From the NCBI GenBank assembly GCA_045126355.1, contig JBGVOE010000128.1:1-14153 (forward strand): a stretch of DNA of 14,153 nucleotides, in the 5' to 3' direction. Positions 1 through 7,428 of this stretch are shown piece by piece. Every line of letters begins with the position of its first letter. Position 1 is the stretch's first letter. Made by a program: the position numbers and the translations under genes. The notes beneath the pieces were generated by a model, which saw only the letters and a list, made by a program, of their open reading frames with translations, was not told where the DNA came from and searched no databases. The DNA is from CAZSIA01 sp045126355. GTDB taxonomy: Bacteria; Bacillota_I; Bacilli_A; Acholeplasmatales; Anaeroplasmataceae.

Positions 1-75
1 AAAGATCTATTTCATGACACATTAGCGTCATAATCACGAATTTTTAAAATTCGGAGGGTGTAAACCCCTTTTTGT
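1..75 (+). terminator. 3' end of an unidentified plus-strand transcript, with clustered hairpins
   Basis: Three short inverted repeats follow one another: ATGAC/GTCAT arms at 14-18 and 27-31, CGAATTT/AAATTCG at 37-53, and GGGT-GTAA-ACCC at 56-67. The last has a GNRA-type loop (GTAA) and is followed directly by CTTTTTG, which reads as a Rho-independent terminator on the plus strand. A coding gene could end here (frame 1 reads KDLFHDTLAS then a stop at 31-33), or this could be the end of a structured non-coding RNA. The terminator stem is only 4 bp, so the call is tentative. I see no mutL start on the minus strand. Confidence 0.4.
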
Positions 76-145
76 CTTGAAGTTCAACTATTTATTAAAC
101 TTTTTATAAATTTAACTTGACTTAGTTATAGTTGGCTTCCTATTC

Positions 146-2704
146 TTAAATCATTTGTTTTAATTTTATAATTAGATTAAATGCCTCAATAGGCGTTAAA
201 TTATTTATATCAATCATTTCTAATTCTTCAATAATTTCATTATTTAAAGTTTCTATATTTTCTTCTTCTAAAATATCATCTTCAAAATTAAATAGAGTTA
301 AATCTACATTATGAGCATGATTTTCAGTTTCTAATTTTTCTAAGATATCTTTACTTCTAGCAATAAGTGATTTTGGTAATTTCGCTAAAGCAGCAACGTT
401 TATACCATAAGATTTATCTACTGGTCCGTCTTTAACTTTATGTAAGAAAATAATTTTACCAGATTCATCTTTTGCTGAAACATGAATATTTTTAAGTCTT
501 GATAAGCTTTCTTCTAGGCGAACTAATTCATGATAATGTGTTGAAAATAATGTTGTACATCCAATTTTTTCATGAACATATTCTACTATCGCTTGTGCTA
601 GAGCTAACCCGTCAAATGTAGCAGTACCTCTACCGATTTCATCAAATAAGATTAAACTATTTTTTGTAGCATTAGCTAGTGCATAATTAGCTTCTTGCAT
701 TTCTACCATGAATGTAGATGCTCCACCAATTAAATCATCACTTGCTCCAATACGTGTAAATATTTGATCATATATTGGCATTTGAGCTTTACTAGCAGGT
801 ACATAACAGCCAATTTGAGCCATAATAGCAATTAAGGCTAACATACGCATATATGTTGATTTACCACTCATATTAGGTCCTGTAATTAATAATGTATTAT
901 AACGATTAACAATAACATCATTTACAACATAATCAGTACCTAATACATTTTCAACAACAGGATGACGTCCATCAATAATGATAACATCTTGGTTGATAGA
1001 AAAAGTAGGTCTAACATAATTATATTTTAAAGCTAAATTACTAAATGCAACCAAACAGTCAATTTCACTAATACGGTCAGCTAACATTTGAATTCGTTTA
1101 ATATATGAAGCACAAACTTCTTTTAATTTTAAGAATAAATCATATTCTAATTGAACAATCTTATCACTAGCGCTTAACACTTTAGATTCATATTCTTTTA
1201 ACTCTGGAGTAATAAATCTTTCTGCGTTAGCTAATGTTTGTTTTCTTTCATACGCTTCTAACATTGGACTATTAATAAATGATTTAGATACTTCAATATA
1301 GTATCCAAAGACATTATTAAAGCCAACTTTTAAAGTTCTAATACCAGTTTTTTCACGTTCTGCGATTTCATAATTTAAAATCCAATCACGTGAATTATTT
1401 TTAATATTAGTTAATTCAAGTAAAGTTTCATTATACTCTGGTTTAAACATTCCACCTTCTTTTAATGTTAGCGGAGGATTTTCAACCAATGCACTCTCAA
1501 GTAAACTATGAAGTTCATCCAATGAATCAATTTGATTATTTAGTTCAATTAATTTTAAATTATTAGAATTAACTAATAAATTTTTAAGATTTGGAACATT
1601 TGATAAACTCTTACGTAATTGAGCTAAATCTTTAGCGTTACAATTCCCACAAGAAATTCTACCAACAATTCTTTCTAAGTCATAAACTGTTTTTAAACAC
1701 TCTTCTATATCTTTTCTTAATAAATAATCATTTAAGAAAATAGTAGTATAGTCTAGGCGTTTATTAATTTCAGTTCTATCAATTAATGGATACTCAACCC
1801 ACTTACGCATCATACGTGAACCCATAGCAGTATGACATTTATCAAGTAAAGCTAAAAGTGACCCATTCTTTTGACCTAATCGTAATGTTTCTGTGATTTC
1901 TAAATTGCGTTTAGAATGAATATCGATCTTTAAAAACTCTTTTCGTTCATATCGAACTACAGTTTTTAAATGTGTAAGTTTTTCTCTTTGTGTTTTGATA
2001 ATGTAATTAGCAAGTAAGCCAAAAGCTAATACTTCATTTTTATCTATTAAATCAATTGTTAAACCTGATAGATAACTAGGTAACTCAAAGTCTTCTTCAT
2101 AAGAAATAACAATTCCATAATTTTTAACTAATAAATCTGTAATCTTTTTATTAAATTTACTACTAACAACAACTTCTTTAACGCGTAAATTTAAAACTTC
2201 ATCTAATAGTTCTGTTTGATTGGCTAAAAGTGTTAAATAAGCGTCCCCTGTTGTAACATCAATATAAGTAAAGATATAACTTTTCCCTTCTTCTTTAATA
2301 GAAGCGATATAATTATTTTCTTTACTCATTGCTGAATTTAGAACACATGTACCAGGAGTTAGGATTTTAACAACACCTCTTTTAACAATTCCTTTTGTAG
2401 CTTTTGCATCTTCAACTTGTTCAACAATAGCAATTTTATATCCTTTTTCAACTAGCTTTGTAGCATATACTTCATAAGCATGAAAAGGAATACCGCACAT
2501 AGGTACTCGCGTCTTTTGTCCACAATCTTTTCCTGTTAATTGTATTTCAAGTTCCCTAGAAGCAACAATAGCATCATCAAAAAACATTTCATAAAAATCG
2601 CCTAAGCGAAAAAAGACTATAACGTCTGTATAGTCTTTTTTGATTTCTAAGTATTGTCGCATCATCGGTGTGAATTTTTCTAATTCATAACCTTCAAGGT
2701 TCAT
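146..2704 (-). CDS. mutS: DNA mismatch repair protein MutS
   Basis: MutS recognises mispaired and small looped-out bases in new DNA and, through ATP binding, starts mismatch repair in the cytoplasm. The 852-residue product has the family's usual length and order. The N-terminal mismatch-wedge motif has F37 and E39 (FYEMF). The C-terminal ABC-type ATPase has Walker A GPNMSGKST at 609-617, Walker B LILFDE at 684-689, then GRGT and the STHYHEL segment. The tail contains NLTPIEAFN, like the C-terminal dimerisation helix of Bacillus MutS. I chose the ATG at 2704 over an in-frame GTG at 2713 because that GTG lies inside the ribosome binding site. The gene ahead on the same strand ends 40 bases upstream with no terminator between, so the two are probably co-transcribed. 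mutL, which follows mutS in B. subtilis, does not begin within the 145 bases available. Confidence 0.97.
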   Translation of the reverse strand: MNLEGYELEKFTPMMRQYLEIKKDYTDVIVFFRLGDFYEMFFDDAIVASRELEIQLTGKDCGQKTRVPMCGIPFHAYEVYATKLVEKGYKIAIVEQVEDAKATKGIVKRGVVKILTPGTCVLNSAMSKENNYIASIKEEGKSYIFTYIDVTTGDAYLTLLANQTELLDEVLNLRVKEVVVSSKFNKKITDLLVKNYGIVISYEEDFELPSYLSGLTIDLIDKNEVLAFGLLANYIIKTQREKLTHLKTVVRYERKEFLKIDIHSKRNLEITETLRLGQKNGSLLALLDKCHTAMGSRMMRKWVEYPLIDRTEINKRLDYTTIFLNDYLLRKDIEECLKTVYDLERIVGRISCGNCNAKDLAQLRKSLSNVPNLKNLLVNSNNLKLIELNNQIDSLDELHSLLESALVENPPLTLKEGGMFKPEYNETLLELTNIKNNSRDWILNYEIAEREKTGIRTLKVGFNNVFGYYIEVSKSFINSPMLEAYERKQTLANAERFITPELKEYESKVLSASDKIVQLEYDLFLKLKEVCASYIKRIQMLADRISEIDCLVAFSNLALKYNYVRPTFSINQDVIIIDGRHPVVENVLGTDYVVNDVIVNRYNTLLITGPNMSGKSTYMRMLALIAIMAQIGCYVPASKAQMPIYDQIFTRIGASDDLIGGASTFMVEMQEANYALANATKNSLILFDEIGRGTATFDGLALAQAIVEYVHEKIGCTTLFSTHYHELVRLEESLSRLKNIHVSAKDESGKIIFLHKVKDGPVDKSYGINVAALAKLPKSLIARSKDILEKLETENHAHNVDLTLFNFEDDILEEENIETLNNEIIEELEMIDINNLTPIEAFNLIIKLKQMI

Positions 2705-2708
2705 TAAT

Positions 2709-2716
2709 ATCACCCT
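2709..2716 (-). promoter_or_regulatory. mutS ribosome binding site
   Basis: On the minus strand AGGGTGAT precedes ATG 2704 by 4 bases (6 from the AGGGTG core). It matches the anti-Shine-Dalgarno sequence and overlaps the alternative GTG start at 2713, which argues against that GTG. Confidence 0.7.
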
Positions 2717-2744
2717 TTTATTTAATACTATATAATAAGTTAGT

Positions 2745-4754
2745 TTATTCTACTGGAGTTATAGGATCTACTGGAGTAGGTTCAATTGGAGTTCCACCAA
2801 AAAGTTCTGCTACCCAATTATACGCAGTTCTCATCCAATCACTAAATGTCTTTCTTACTACTCCTTCTGGTCCCATGAATGGAAGGTATTTTTCAGAATT
2901 TGTATTGATGAATTCAGCAAATTCACCTTCAATAACATTTAAGTCGATAAGTGTTGTAATAGCAAATGCAGCTAAAACAATAATAATTGCTATCCAAATG
3001 ATAGTAGAAACAACTTTCCAGAATGCTCTTCTCTTAGCTTTACGATAAATAGCTATATCGTTCTTAGCACGAATTTTTTCTAACTTAGCTTTCTTTTTAG
3101 CTAATTTTCTTAATTTCTTTTCTTCTTTACGAACATTTTTCTTGTTTTCAGGAGAAATTTCAAGTGTAGTAGCAGTACTCATTTCTGCTTTAACTAATTG
3201 TTCTTTTTCTTCAGGTGTCATTGTATCGAATGTAGAATCTACTACAACTGGAGAAACTTCTTCAGCAACTTCTTCAACAACTGGTTCTTCTACTACAGGT
3301 TCTTCAACAACTGGAGTTTCAATAACAATAGGAGTAACAGGTTCTTCAGCTACTTCTTTTTCAACTACTTGACCTGGTGTAACAACAACAGTTTTTTCTA
3401 CTCCTGATTGATTAGGGTAGTTAACTGTAATGTTAATAGGTGAAGGTTGAACTGTAGGTGTTGGTTGAGAAGAAATAGTTTGTTTAATAATTTCTTCTAA
3501 TTGAGAAATACGTTTTTCGTATAAATCAATCATTGTGTTAAAACGTTGATCATCCATAGCTGCTTTTTGTTCTCTATCTTCTAATAAATGAACAATAGCT
3601 GCTAATAATTGATCATTATAAGAATTTGTAGGTTCAACTGCTGGAGCAGGTTCTTCAACTACAGGTTCTTCAACTACTGGAGCAACTTCTTCAACAGGTT
3701 CTTCAACAACTGGAGCTTCTTCAACAGGTTCTTCAACAACTGGAGCGACTTCTTCAACAGGTTCTTCAACAACTGGTTCTTCAACAACTGGAGCAACTTC
3801 TACTACTACAGCTGGTGCTTCTGCTGGTGAATCATCTTCATCATCAAATGCTGCAACTTCACGTAAATAATCTTTAGAGAATTTGAATTCTTCTAATTCA
3901 GGTAAAGTAGCTAATTGAATTCTTGGTTTACGTACAGCTTTTGAAGATGTGTCGATACGGTTCATTACGAATTCGATAATATCATCTTTCTTCATTTCTG
4001 TACTTGCTTTAATTCCGTTTACTTTAGCAAAACGTTGTAATGAAATAGCACTCATTTTCTTTAATTGAGCTTCTGTATCATCTTCAACTTTACCTTGACG
4101 ACGTAAGCCATCTAATACTAAAGCAACTAATTCTTCTTTCTTTAAACGTTTTGGAACATTGATATCATATTTAGCAGCGATATTTCTAATATCTGCAACT
4201 GTAGAACATTTCTTTAAAGTTGTTTTGAAGTCTTCATAACTCATACCATCAAAGTTATATTCGTAGTCATAGAATGCGCCATCGCTTTCACTCATGAATT
4301 CAGCGAAACTTTCAATAGTACTTTCTGGAGTTTTTAACTTCATTAATTCATCAATATGTTTATCTTGAATACCAACTTCATCAGCGTTCATAATAAGTAA
4401 TAAGTAGAAAGTTCTCTTAAAACGAACTGCTTCTTTTTCAGCATCAAATACATTAGCATTACTTGTTGCTAAAATATTCCAGAAGTTAACTAATTGGTAT
4501 TCTGAGAATTTTTCATACCAATTTAGACGATACATAAATTCGTCTGATAAAACTAATTCTTTTGCCATTTTAACATAGTCGTTTAACACTAAGCGTAAAG
4601 CGCTAATTCTTAGTTCACGTGGTAAACTTGCGTTTTCAACTAAATAAGCAGCAACCTTTTTACTGTCTTTAGAAACTAATTTTTCTAATACTTTTTCTAA
4701 ATCTCTAACTTTGTGTGATACAACTAATATGTTTTCTTCCATTTTTAATTTCAT
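2745..4754 (-). CDS. Unrecognised single-pass membrane protein with SAP/Rho-N-like motifs and VEEP repeats
   Basis: I do not recognise this 669-residue protein as a named family. Residues 1-170 are mostly helical. Residues 184-218 and 235-270 look like two SAP/HeH/Rho-N-type helix-turn-helix units (ADIRNIAAKYDI followed by LKKEELVALVL; SLQRFAKVNGI followed by MKKDDIIEFVM), a fold often used to bind nucleic acid. Acidic proline repeats built from VVEEPVEE fill about 318-372 and recur at 481-503. A short likely coiled coil lies between them at 380-427. Residues 535-577 are strongly basic and helical, and 578-604 form one hydrophobic membrane span. The positive-inside rule puts the large N-terminal part in the cytoplasm and about 65 residues, ending in a proline-rich tail, outside. 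The start is ATG 4754, preceded by GGGGTG. It lies in the position between cotE and mutS and probably shares a transcript with mutS. A DNA-to-membrane linker is inference only. Confidence 0.85.
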   Translation of the reverse strand: MKLKMEENILVVSHKVRDLEKVLEKLVSKDSKKVAAYLVENASLPRELRISALRLVLNDYVKMAKELVLSDEFMYRLNWYEKFSEYQLVNFWNILATSNANVFDAEKEAVRFKRTFYLLLIMNADEVGIQDKHIDELMKLKTPESTIESFAEFMSESDGAFYDYEYNFDGMSYEDFKTTLKKCSTVADIRNIAAKYDINVPKRLKKEELVALVLDGLRRQGKVEDDTEAQLKKMSAISLQRFAKVNGIKASTEMKKDDIIEFVMNRIDTSSKAVRKPRIQLATLPELEEFKFSKDYLREVAAFDDEDDSPAEAPAVVVEVAPVVEEPVVEEPVEEVAPVVEEPVEEAPVVEEPVEEVAPVVEEPVVEEPAPAVEPTNSYNDQLLAAIVHLLEDREQKAAMDDQRFNTMIDLYEKRISQLEEIIKQTISSQPTPTVQPSPINITVNYPNQSGVEKTVVVTPGQVVEKEVAEEPVTPIVIETPVVEEPVVEEPVVEEVAEEVSPVVVDSTFDTMTPEEKEQLVKAEMSTATTLEISPENKKNVRKEEKKLRKLAKKKAKLEKIRAKNDIAIYRKAKRRAFWKVVSTIIWIAIIIVLAAFAITTLIDLNVIEGEFAEFINTNSEKYLPFMGPEGVVRKTFSDWMRTAYNWVAELFGGTPIEPTPVDPITPVE
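3241..3320 (-). repeat. Second, shorter VEEP-coding repeat block
   Basis: Degenerate copies of the same coding unit (plus-strand ttcttcaacaactgg and variants) encode the PVVEEPVVEE run at about residues 481-503 of the 669-residue protein. This block is shorter and less regular than the one at 3651-3809. Confidence 0.7.
3651..3809 (-). repeat. In-frame tandem repeat array coding for VEEP units
   Basis: The core string tcaacaggttcttcaacaac begins at 3691, 3721 and 3754 on the plus strand, giving periods of 30 and 33 bases. All units keep the reading frame of the minus-strand gene and encode EEPVEE/APVVEEP. Near-identical DNA copies suggest recent expansion by slippage or recombination, so the copy number probably varies between strains. 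Confidence 0.85.
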
Positions 4755-4779
4755 ATTTACACCCCGCGATTCAAATCTA

Positions 4780-4816
4780 ATTATAGTTTATAATATTTAA
4801 AATATTATTTCAACAA
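4780..4816 (-). promoter_or_regulatory. Candidate promoter for the 669-residue gene and mutS
   Basis: Minus-strand TTGTTG (4816-4811) and TATAAA (4792-4787) are 18 bases apart. A perfect TATAAT also lies at 4785-4780 but has no matching upstream hexamer. The region is very AT-rich, so the exact element is uncertain. Confidence 0.35.
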
Positions 4817-4933
4817 AAAAATCATTTTTCTTGACATTTTTTCACATTTTTTTGATTTTACGACGAATAAAGGCACAATTAAGCCATTATATTCCTATTA
4901 TTTGCGATTTTTCATTTTTAATGCAGAAAATGG

Positions 4934-4963
4934 AAAAAACGTCTTAAAAATACTTAAAAGACG
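4934..4963 (-). terminator. Rho-independent terminator after cotE
   Basis: On the minus strand, CGTCTT and AAGACG (4963-4958 and 4945-4940) form a stem around a 12-base loop, followed directly by TTTTTT. It lies 16 bases past the cotE stop and separates cotE from the 669-residue gene. Confidence 0.7.
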
Positions 4964-4979
4964 CTCATTTTTCTCTATT

Positions 4980-5489
4980 TTAGCCTATAAAATTTTCATT
5001 TATATCCATATCTAGTGTATCTATTTCTTCTTCCCAGTTTTCAGTTTCCTTAAAAACAGTTACTTTCATTTTTGTCTCGCCAATTATCTCAGCGATTATT
5101 TCAAAAGTAATATCTACTTGTACATAATCGTCTGTTATTTTAGCATTAGTTACAGTTGGATGTTGGATTATTCTAGCTAATATATCATCCGTATTTTCTA
5201 AATAGTTTTTTACAACTGTTTTAGTAGTGATTTCTTTTTTATAAGTTATCGTTTCTCTGATAATATCTGTTTTAGTATTGTTGTTAGTTGAGAACCAAAT
5301 ATTAATTTCAAACTCTCCATCTAATTTTACAACTTCATTAATTTTAGATGCCTCAAATTCATGATTAATAATCCAACAACCTAATATACTATAAGGCTTT
5401 TCTTTAGTCTTAACTTTTTCAACTAAATTAAATACTTTTTTACCCTTAGCGACTACGGCACGCGTTACAATTTCGCGTATTTCATTCAT
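4980..5489 (-). CDS. cotE: Spore outer coat morphogenetic protein CotE
   Basis: In Bacillus, CotE is made in the mother cell and assembles the outer layer of the spore coat around the forespore. The 169-residue product resembles B. subtilis CotE (about 181 residues) over its whole length. The start has REIVTRAVVAKGKK at 5-18. The middle has KPYSILGCWIINHEFEA at 31-47 and INIWFSTNNNTKT at 62-74. Later come HPTV at 110-113 and AEIIGETK at 133-140, then a short acidic tail (NWEEEIDTLDMDIN). The acidic tail is shorter than in Bacillus. The start at ATG 5489 is supported by a perfect AGGAGG 9 bases upstream. The position between ymcA and mutS is the same as in B. subtilis, which independently supports the call. 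Terminators on both sides suggest it is transcribed alone. Confidence 0.92.
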   Translation of the reverse strand: MNEIREIVTRAVVAKGKKVFNLVEKVKTKEKPYSILGCWIINHEFEASKINEVVKLDGEFEINIWFSTNNNTKTDIIRETITYKKEITTKTVVKNYLENTDDILARIIQHPTVTNAKITDDYVQVDITFEIIAEIIGETKMKVTVFKETENWEEEIDTLDMDINENFIG

Positions 5490-5508
5490 TCACAATTACC
5501 TCCTAGTA

Positions 5509-5535
5509 TAATATATGAATTACATATTAAATAGT
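5509..5535 (-). promoter_or_regulatory. Possible mother-cell sigma promoter of cotE
   Basis: CATATATTA (5517-5509, minus strand) fits the sigma-K -10 pattern CATAnnnTA and is close to the sigma-E pattern. AC (5535-5534) lies 16 bases upstream, as in the short sigma-K -35 element. The predicted start of transcription would fall at or inside the AGGAGG, which weakens the call, and AT-rich DNA makes chance matches likely. Confidence 0.25.
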
Positions 5536-5540
5536 AACAT

Positions 5541-5576
5541 AAGTAAAAATAAAACTGATTGTAAAATACAACCAGT
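5541..5576 (-). terminator. Rho-independent terminator after ymcA
   Basis: Minus-strand ACTGGTTGT and ACAATCAGT form a 9-bp stem (one G-U pair) around a 5-base loop, then TTTTATTTTT follows. It begins directly after the ymcA stop and ends the miaB-ymcA unit. Confidence 0.85.
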
Positions 5577-5577
5577 C

Positions 5578-5913
5578 TTACCCATTAATCACATTATTTA
5601 TTTCATCTTCTATAGTGCCGATAACTAGGTTAATTAGCGATTTTACCTCATCTTTAGAATCTAAATAAGAAGAAATTAAAACGTCATTTTCAAAAGAAGA
5701 TAATATTTCATCGTACTCTTTTTTATACATAAAATAGGCGTTTTCAAGTCCTAATTCCCTAGCATTTACAGCTTGTTTTTCGACCTCACGAAGTCTAATT
5801 ATTTTATTATTTACTTCTTCATTTTTTAAAATTATACTTTCAAGCTTTTTAAAACGAATAACTTCTTCACTACTTAAAATTTCATCAATCAATTCATTTA
5901 ATGCTTTACTCAT
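5578..5913 (-). CDS. ymcA: YlbF/YmcA-family protein, RicA-like and short
   Basis: In B. subtilis, YmcA (RicA), YlbF (RicF) and YaaT (RicT) form a complex that adjusts RNase Y cutting of mRNAs and is needed for sporulation, competence and biofilm formation. This 111-residue, wholly helical and highly charged protein fits the Com_YlbF family, with an LREVEKQAVNA segment at 41-51. Its position directly after miaB and before cotE is that of ymcA. Its start overlaps the end of miaB by 8 bases (ATGAGTAA), so the two are probably translationally coupled; a GGTGAA ribosome binding site lies inside miaB. It is about 30 residues shorter than B. subtilis RicA and contains no cysteine. The Fe-S cluster ligands reported for the Bacillus complex are therefore missing from this subunit. 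It could also be a YlbF-type paralogue; position favours YmcA. Confidence 0.75.
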   Translation of the reverse strand: MSKALNELIDEILSSEEVIRFKKLESIILKNEEVNNKIIRLREVEKQAVNARELGLENAYFMYKKEYDEILSSFENDVLISSYLDSKDEVKSLINLVIGTIEDEINNVING

Positions 5914-7342
5914 CTACTTGTTCACCATTCATAAACCATGTTTTTGCTTCAGTGATTTTTACACTTACAATATCACCAACATTAGCTTTAATTGGTTTAA
6001 AATTAACAACTTTTCGATGTTCTGAATAACCTGTCATATATTCAGGATTATTTTTTGATTGTCCATCAACTAAAACTTTTACAACTTGGCCTAAAAATCT
6101 TTGATGACCCTTTAAGTAACCTTCGTTAGTTTTTTCAACTAAGCGATTTAATCTTTGATGTTTTTCTTCCTCAGTAAGTAGATTTTCATAAGTAGCCGCA
6201 GGTGTTCCTTCACGAGGAGAATAGATAAATGTAAATGCCCCTTCAAATCCAACTTCTTCTACTAAATCTAAGGTATGTTGGAATTGTTCTTCTGTTTCAC
6301 CTGGGAAAGCTACAATGATATCTGTTGTAATTGAAATACCAGGAACATACTCACGTAATAATTTAATTTTTTCTACATATTCTTCATGAGTATATTTACG
6401 GTTCATTCTTTTTAATACCGTATTATCTCCAGATTGAACAGGAAGATGTAAGTTTGGCATTACACTCTTACATTCACCCATTGCTTTGATTGTATTTAAA
6501 TCTAAGTCTCTAGGATGAGATGTAGTATAATGAATTCTTTCAATTCCTGTTTGATCTAAATCACGAAGTAAGTCACCAAATGTATAATCAATGCCTAAGT
6601 CTTTTCCATAAGCATTAACATTTTGTCCAAGAAGCGTAATTTCTTTATAACCTTGTTTTACTAAACATTTAACTTCACTTATAATATCATCTTTATGACG
6701 TGATCTTTCCTTACCACGTGTATAAGGAACAATACAATATGTACAGAATTCATCACAACCATACATAATATTAATCCAAGCTTTATGTTTATTAGCTCTT
6801 ATTTTAGGAAGATTTTCAACAATAGAACCTTCAAAACTTAAAACTTCTACTACTCTACCTCTTTTAGTAGAAATTTCATATAAGAAATCAGGAAGACGAT
6901 AAATGTTGTGTGTACCAAATACTAAATCGATTTCACGATATTTTTCAAGTAGGCGGTCAACAACATGTTCTTCTTGTGGCATACATCCGCAAATACCAAT
7001 AATCATATCTTTATTGTTTCTTTTTGGTTCTTTTAAGTTACCTAAAACACCCCATATACGATTTTCAGCATTTTCTCTAATAGCGCATGTATTTAATAAT
7101 ACTACATCGCTTGTTGATGCATCCTCATTATATGTATACCCTAATTGTTCAAAAATACCAGCCATAACTTCGCTATCAGCTTCATTTCCTTGACAACCAT
7201 AAGTTAAGATATGATAAGTTTTCCCTTTACCTAAATCTTTATATTTTGGATTTTCTTCATAAATAATTGTTTCAATTTCTTTTGTTAATCTCTTACGAGC
7301 TTTTCTTAAATCAGGTTTATTTAAAATAATATTTTTTGCCAT
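5906..7342 (-). CDS. miaB: tRNA-2-methylthio-N6-dimethylallyladenosine synthase MiaB
   Basis: MiaB is a radical-SAM methylthiotransferase that adds a methylthio group to i6A37 next to the anticodon of tRNAs reading UNN codons. The 478-residue product shows the full layout. The N-terminal UPF0004 domain (about 42-165) has cluster cysteines C50, C86 and C120. The radical-SAM core has CDEFCTYC with C196, C200 and C203, and a C-terminal TRAM domain lies from about 410. The radical-SAM glycine-rich strand and GQNVNAYGKD (239-248) are intact. The start is ATG 7342, with GGTTGGTGA upstream. B. subtilis MiaB (YmcB) is somewhat longer, mainly at its N-terminus. A strong terminator lies upstream and a promoter-like element follows it, so this is the first gene of a two-gene unit with ymcA. 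Confidence 0.96.
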   Translation of the reverse strand: MAKNIILNKPDLRKARKRLTKEIETIIYEENPKYKDLGKGKTYHILTYGCQGNEADSEVMAGIFEQLGYTYNEDASTSDVVLLNTCAIRENAENRIWGVLGNLKEPKRNNKDMIIGICGCMPQEEHVVDRLLEKYREIDLVFGTHNIYRLPDFLYEISTKRGRVVEVLSFEGSIVENLPKIRANKHKAWINIMYGCDEFCTYCIVPYTRGKERSRHKDDIISEVKCLVKQGYKEITLLGQNVNAYGKDLGIDYTFGDLLRDLDQTGIERIHYTTSHPRDLDLNTIKAMGECKSVMPNLHLPVQSGDNTVLKRMNRKYTHEEYVEKIKLLREYVPGISITTDIIVAFPGETEEQFQHTLDLVEEVGFEGAFTFIYSPREGTPAATYENLLTEEEKHQRLNRLVEKTNEGYLKGHQRFLGQVVKVLVDGQSKNNPEYMTGYSEHRKVVNFKPIKANVGDIVSVKITEAKTWFMNGEQVDE

Positions 7343-7360
7343 ATATATTCACCAACCATT

Positions 7361-7389
7361 ATTCTATCAAATTTATATTGAAAAAGCAA
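7361..7389 (-). promoter_or_regulatory. Candidate promoter of miaB-ymcA
   Basis: Minus-strand TTGCTT (7389-7384) and TAGAAT (7366-7361) are 17 bases apart, and TGA directly before the -10 gives an extended -10. It sits just past the spoVS terminator, leaving a short leader before ATG 7342. Confidence 0.5.
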
Positions 7390-7390
7390 A

Positions 7391-7416
7391 GAAAAACTAA
7401 CTTTAGTAAGTTAGTT
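7391..7416 (-). terminator. Rho-independent terminator after spoVS
   Basis: AACTAACTT and AAGTTAGTT form a perfect 9-bp stem with a 4-base loop at 7395-7416. On the minus strand a T-rich tract (TTTCTTTGCTTTTT) follows. It ends the rny-ymdB-spoVS unit. Confidence 0.85.
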
Positions 7417-7428
7417 ATCTAGCTTTTA

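Noticed and set aside
117..146. TTGACT with TATTCT as a plus-strand promoter antisense to mutS
   Set aside because: The spacing is 18 and the -10 is poor; there is no downstream gene on that strand, so chance is more likely.
2705..2713. GTG 2713 as the mutS start
   Set aside because: This GTG is part of the ribosome binding site for ATG 2704, and the shorter protein begins like other MutS proteins.
3651..3809. Period-30 repeats resembling a CRISPR array
   Set aside because: There are no unique spacers between repeats; the copies are in frame and encode a regular peptide motif.
3142..3830. Three plus-strand open frames, one rich in F, N and W, opposite the 669-residue gene
   Set aside because: They are low-complexity shadows of the VEEP repeats with no ribosome binding sites; the minus-strand frame is continuous and well supported.
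4831..4859. Perfect TTGACA on the plus strand suggesting an antisense promoter
   Set aside because: At the right spacing the -10 position reads GATTTT, and no gene or RNA follows in that direction.
6903..7193. Plus-strand open frame of 96 residues
   Set aside because: It lies fully inside miaB, has no family resemblance and has no start signals.
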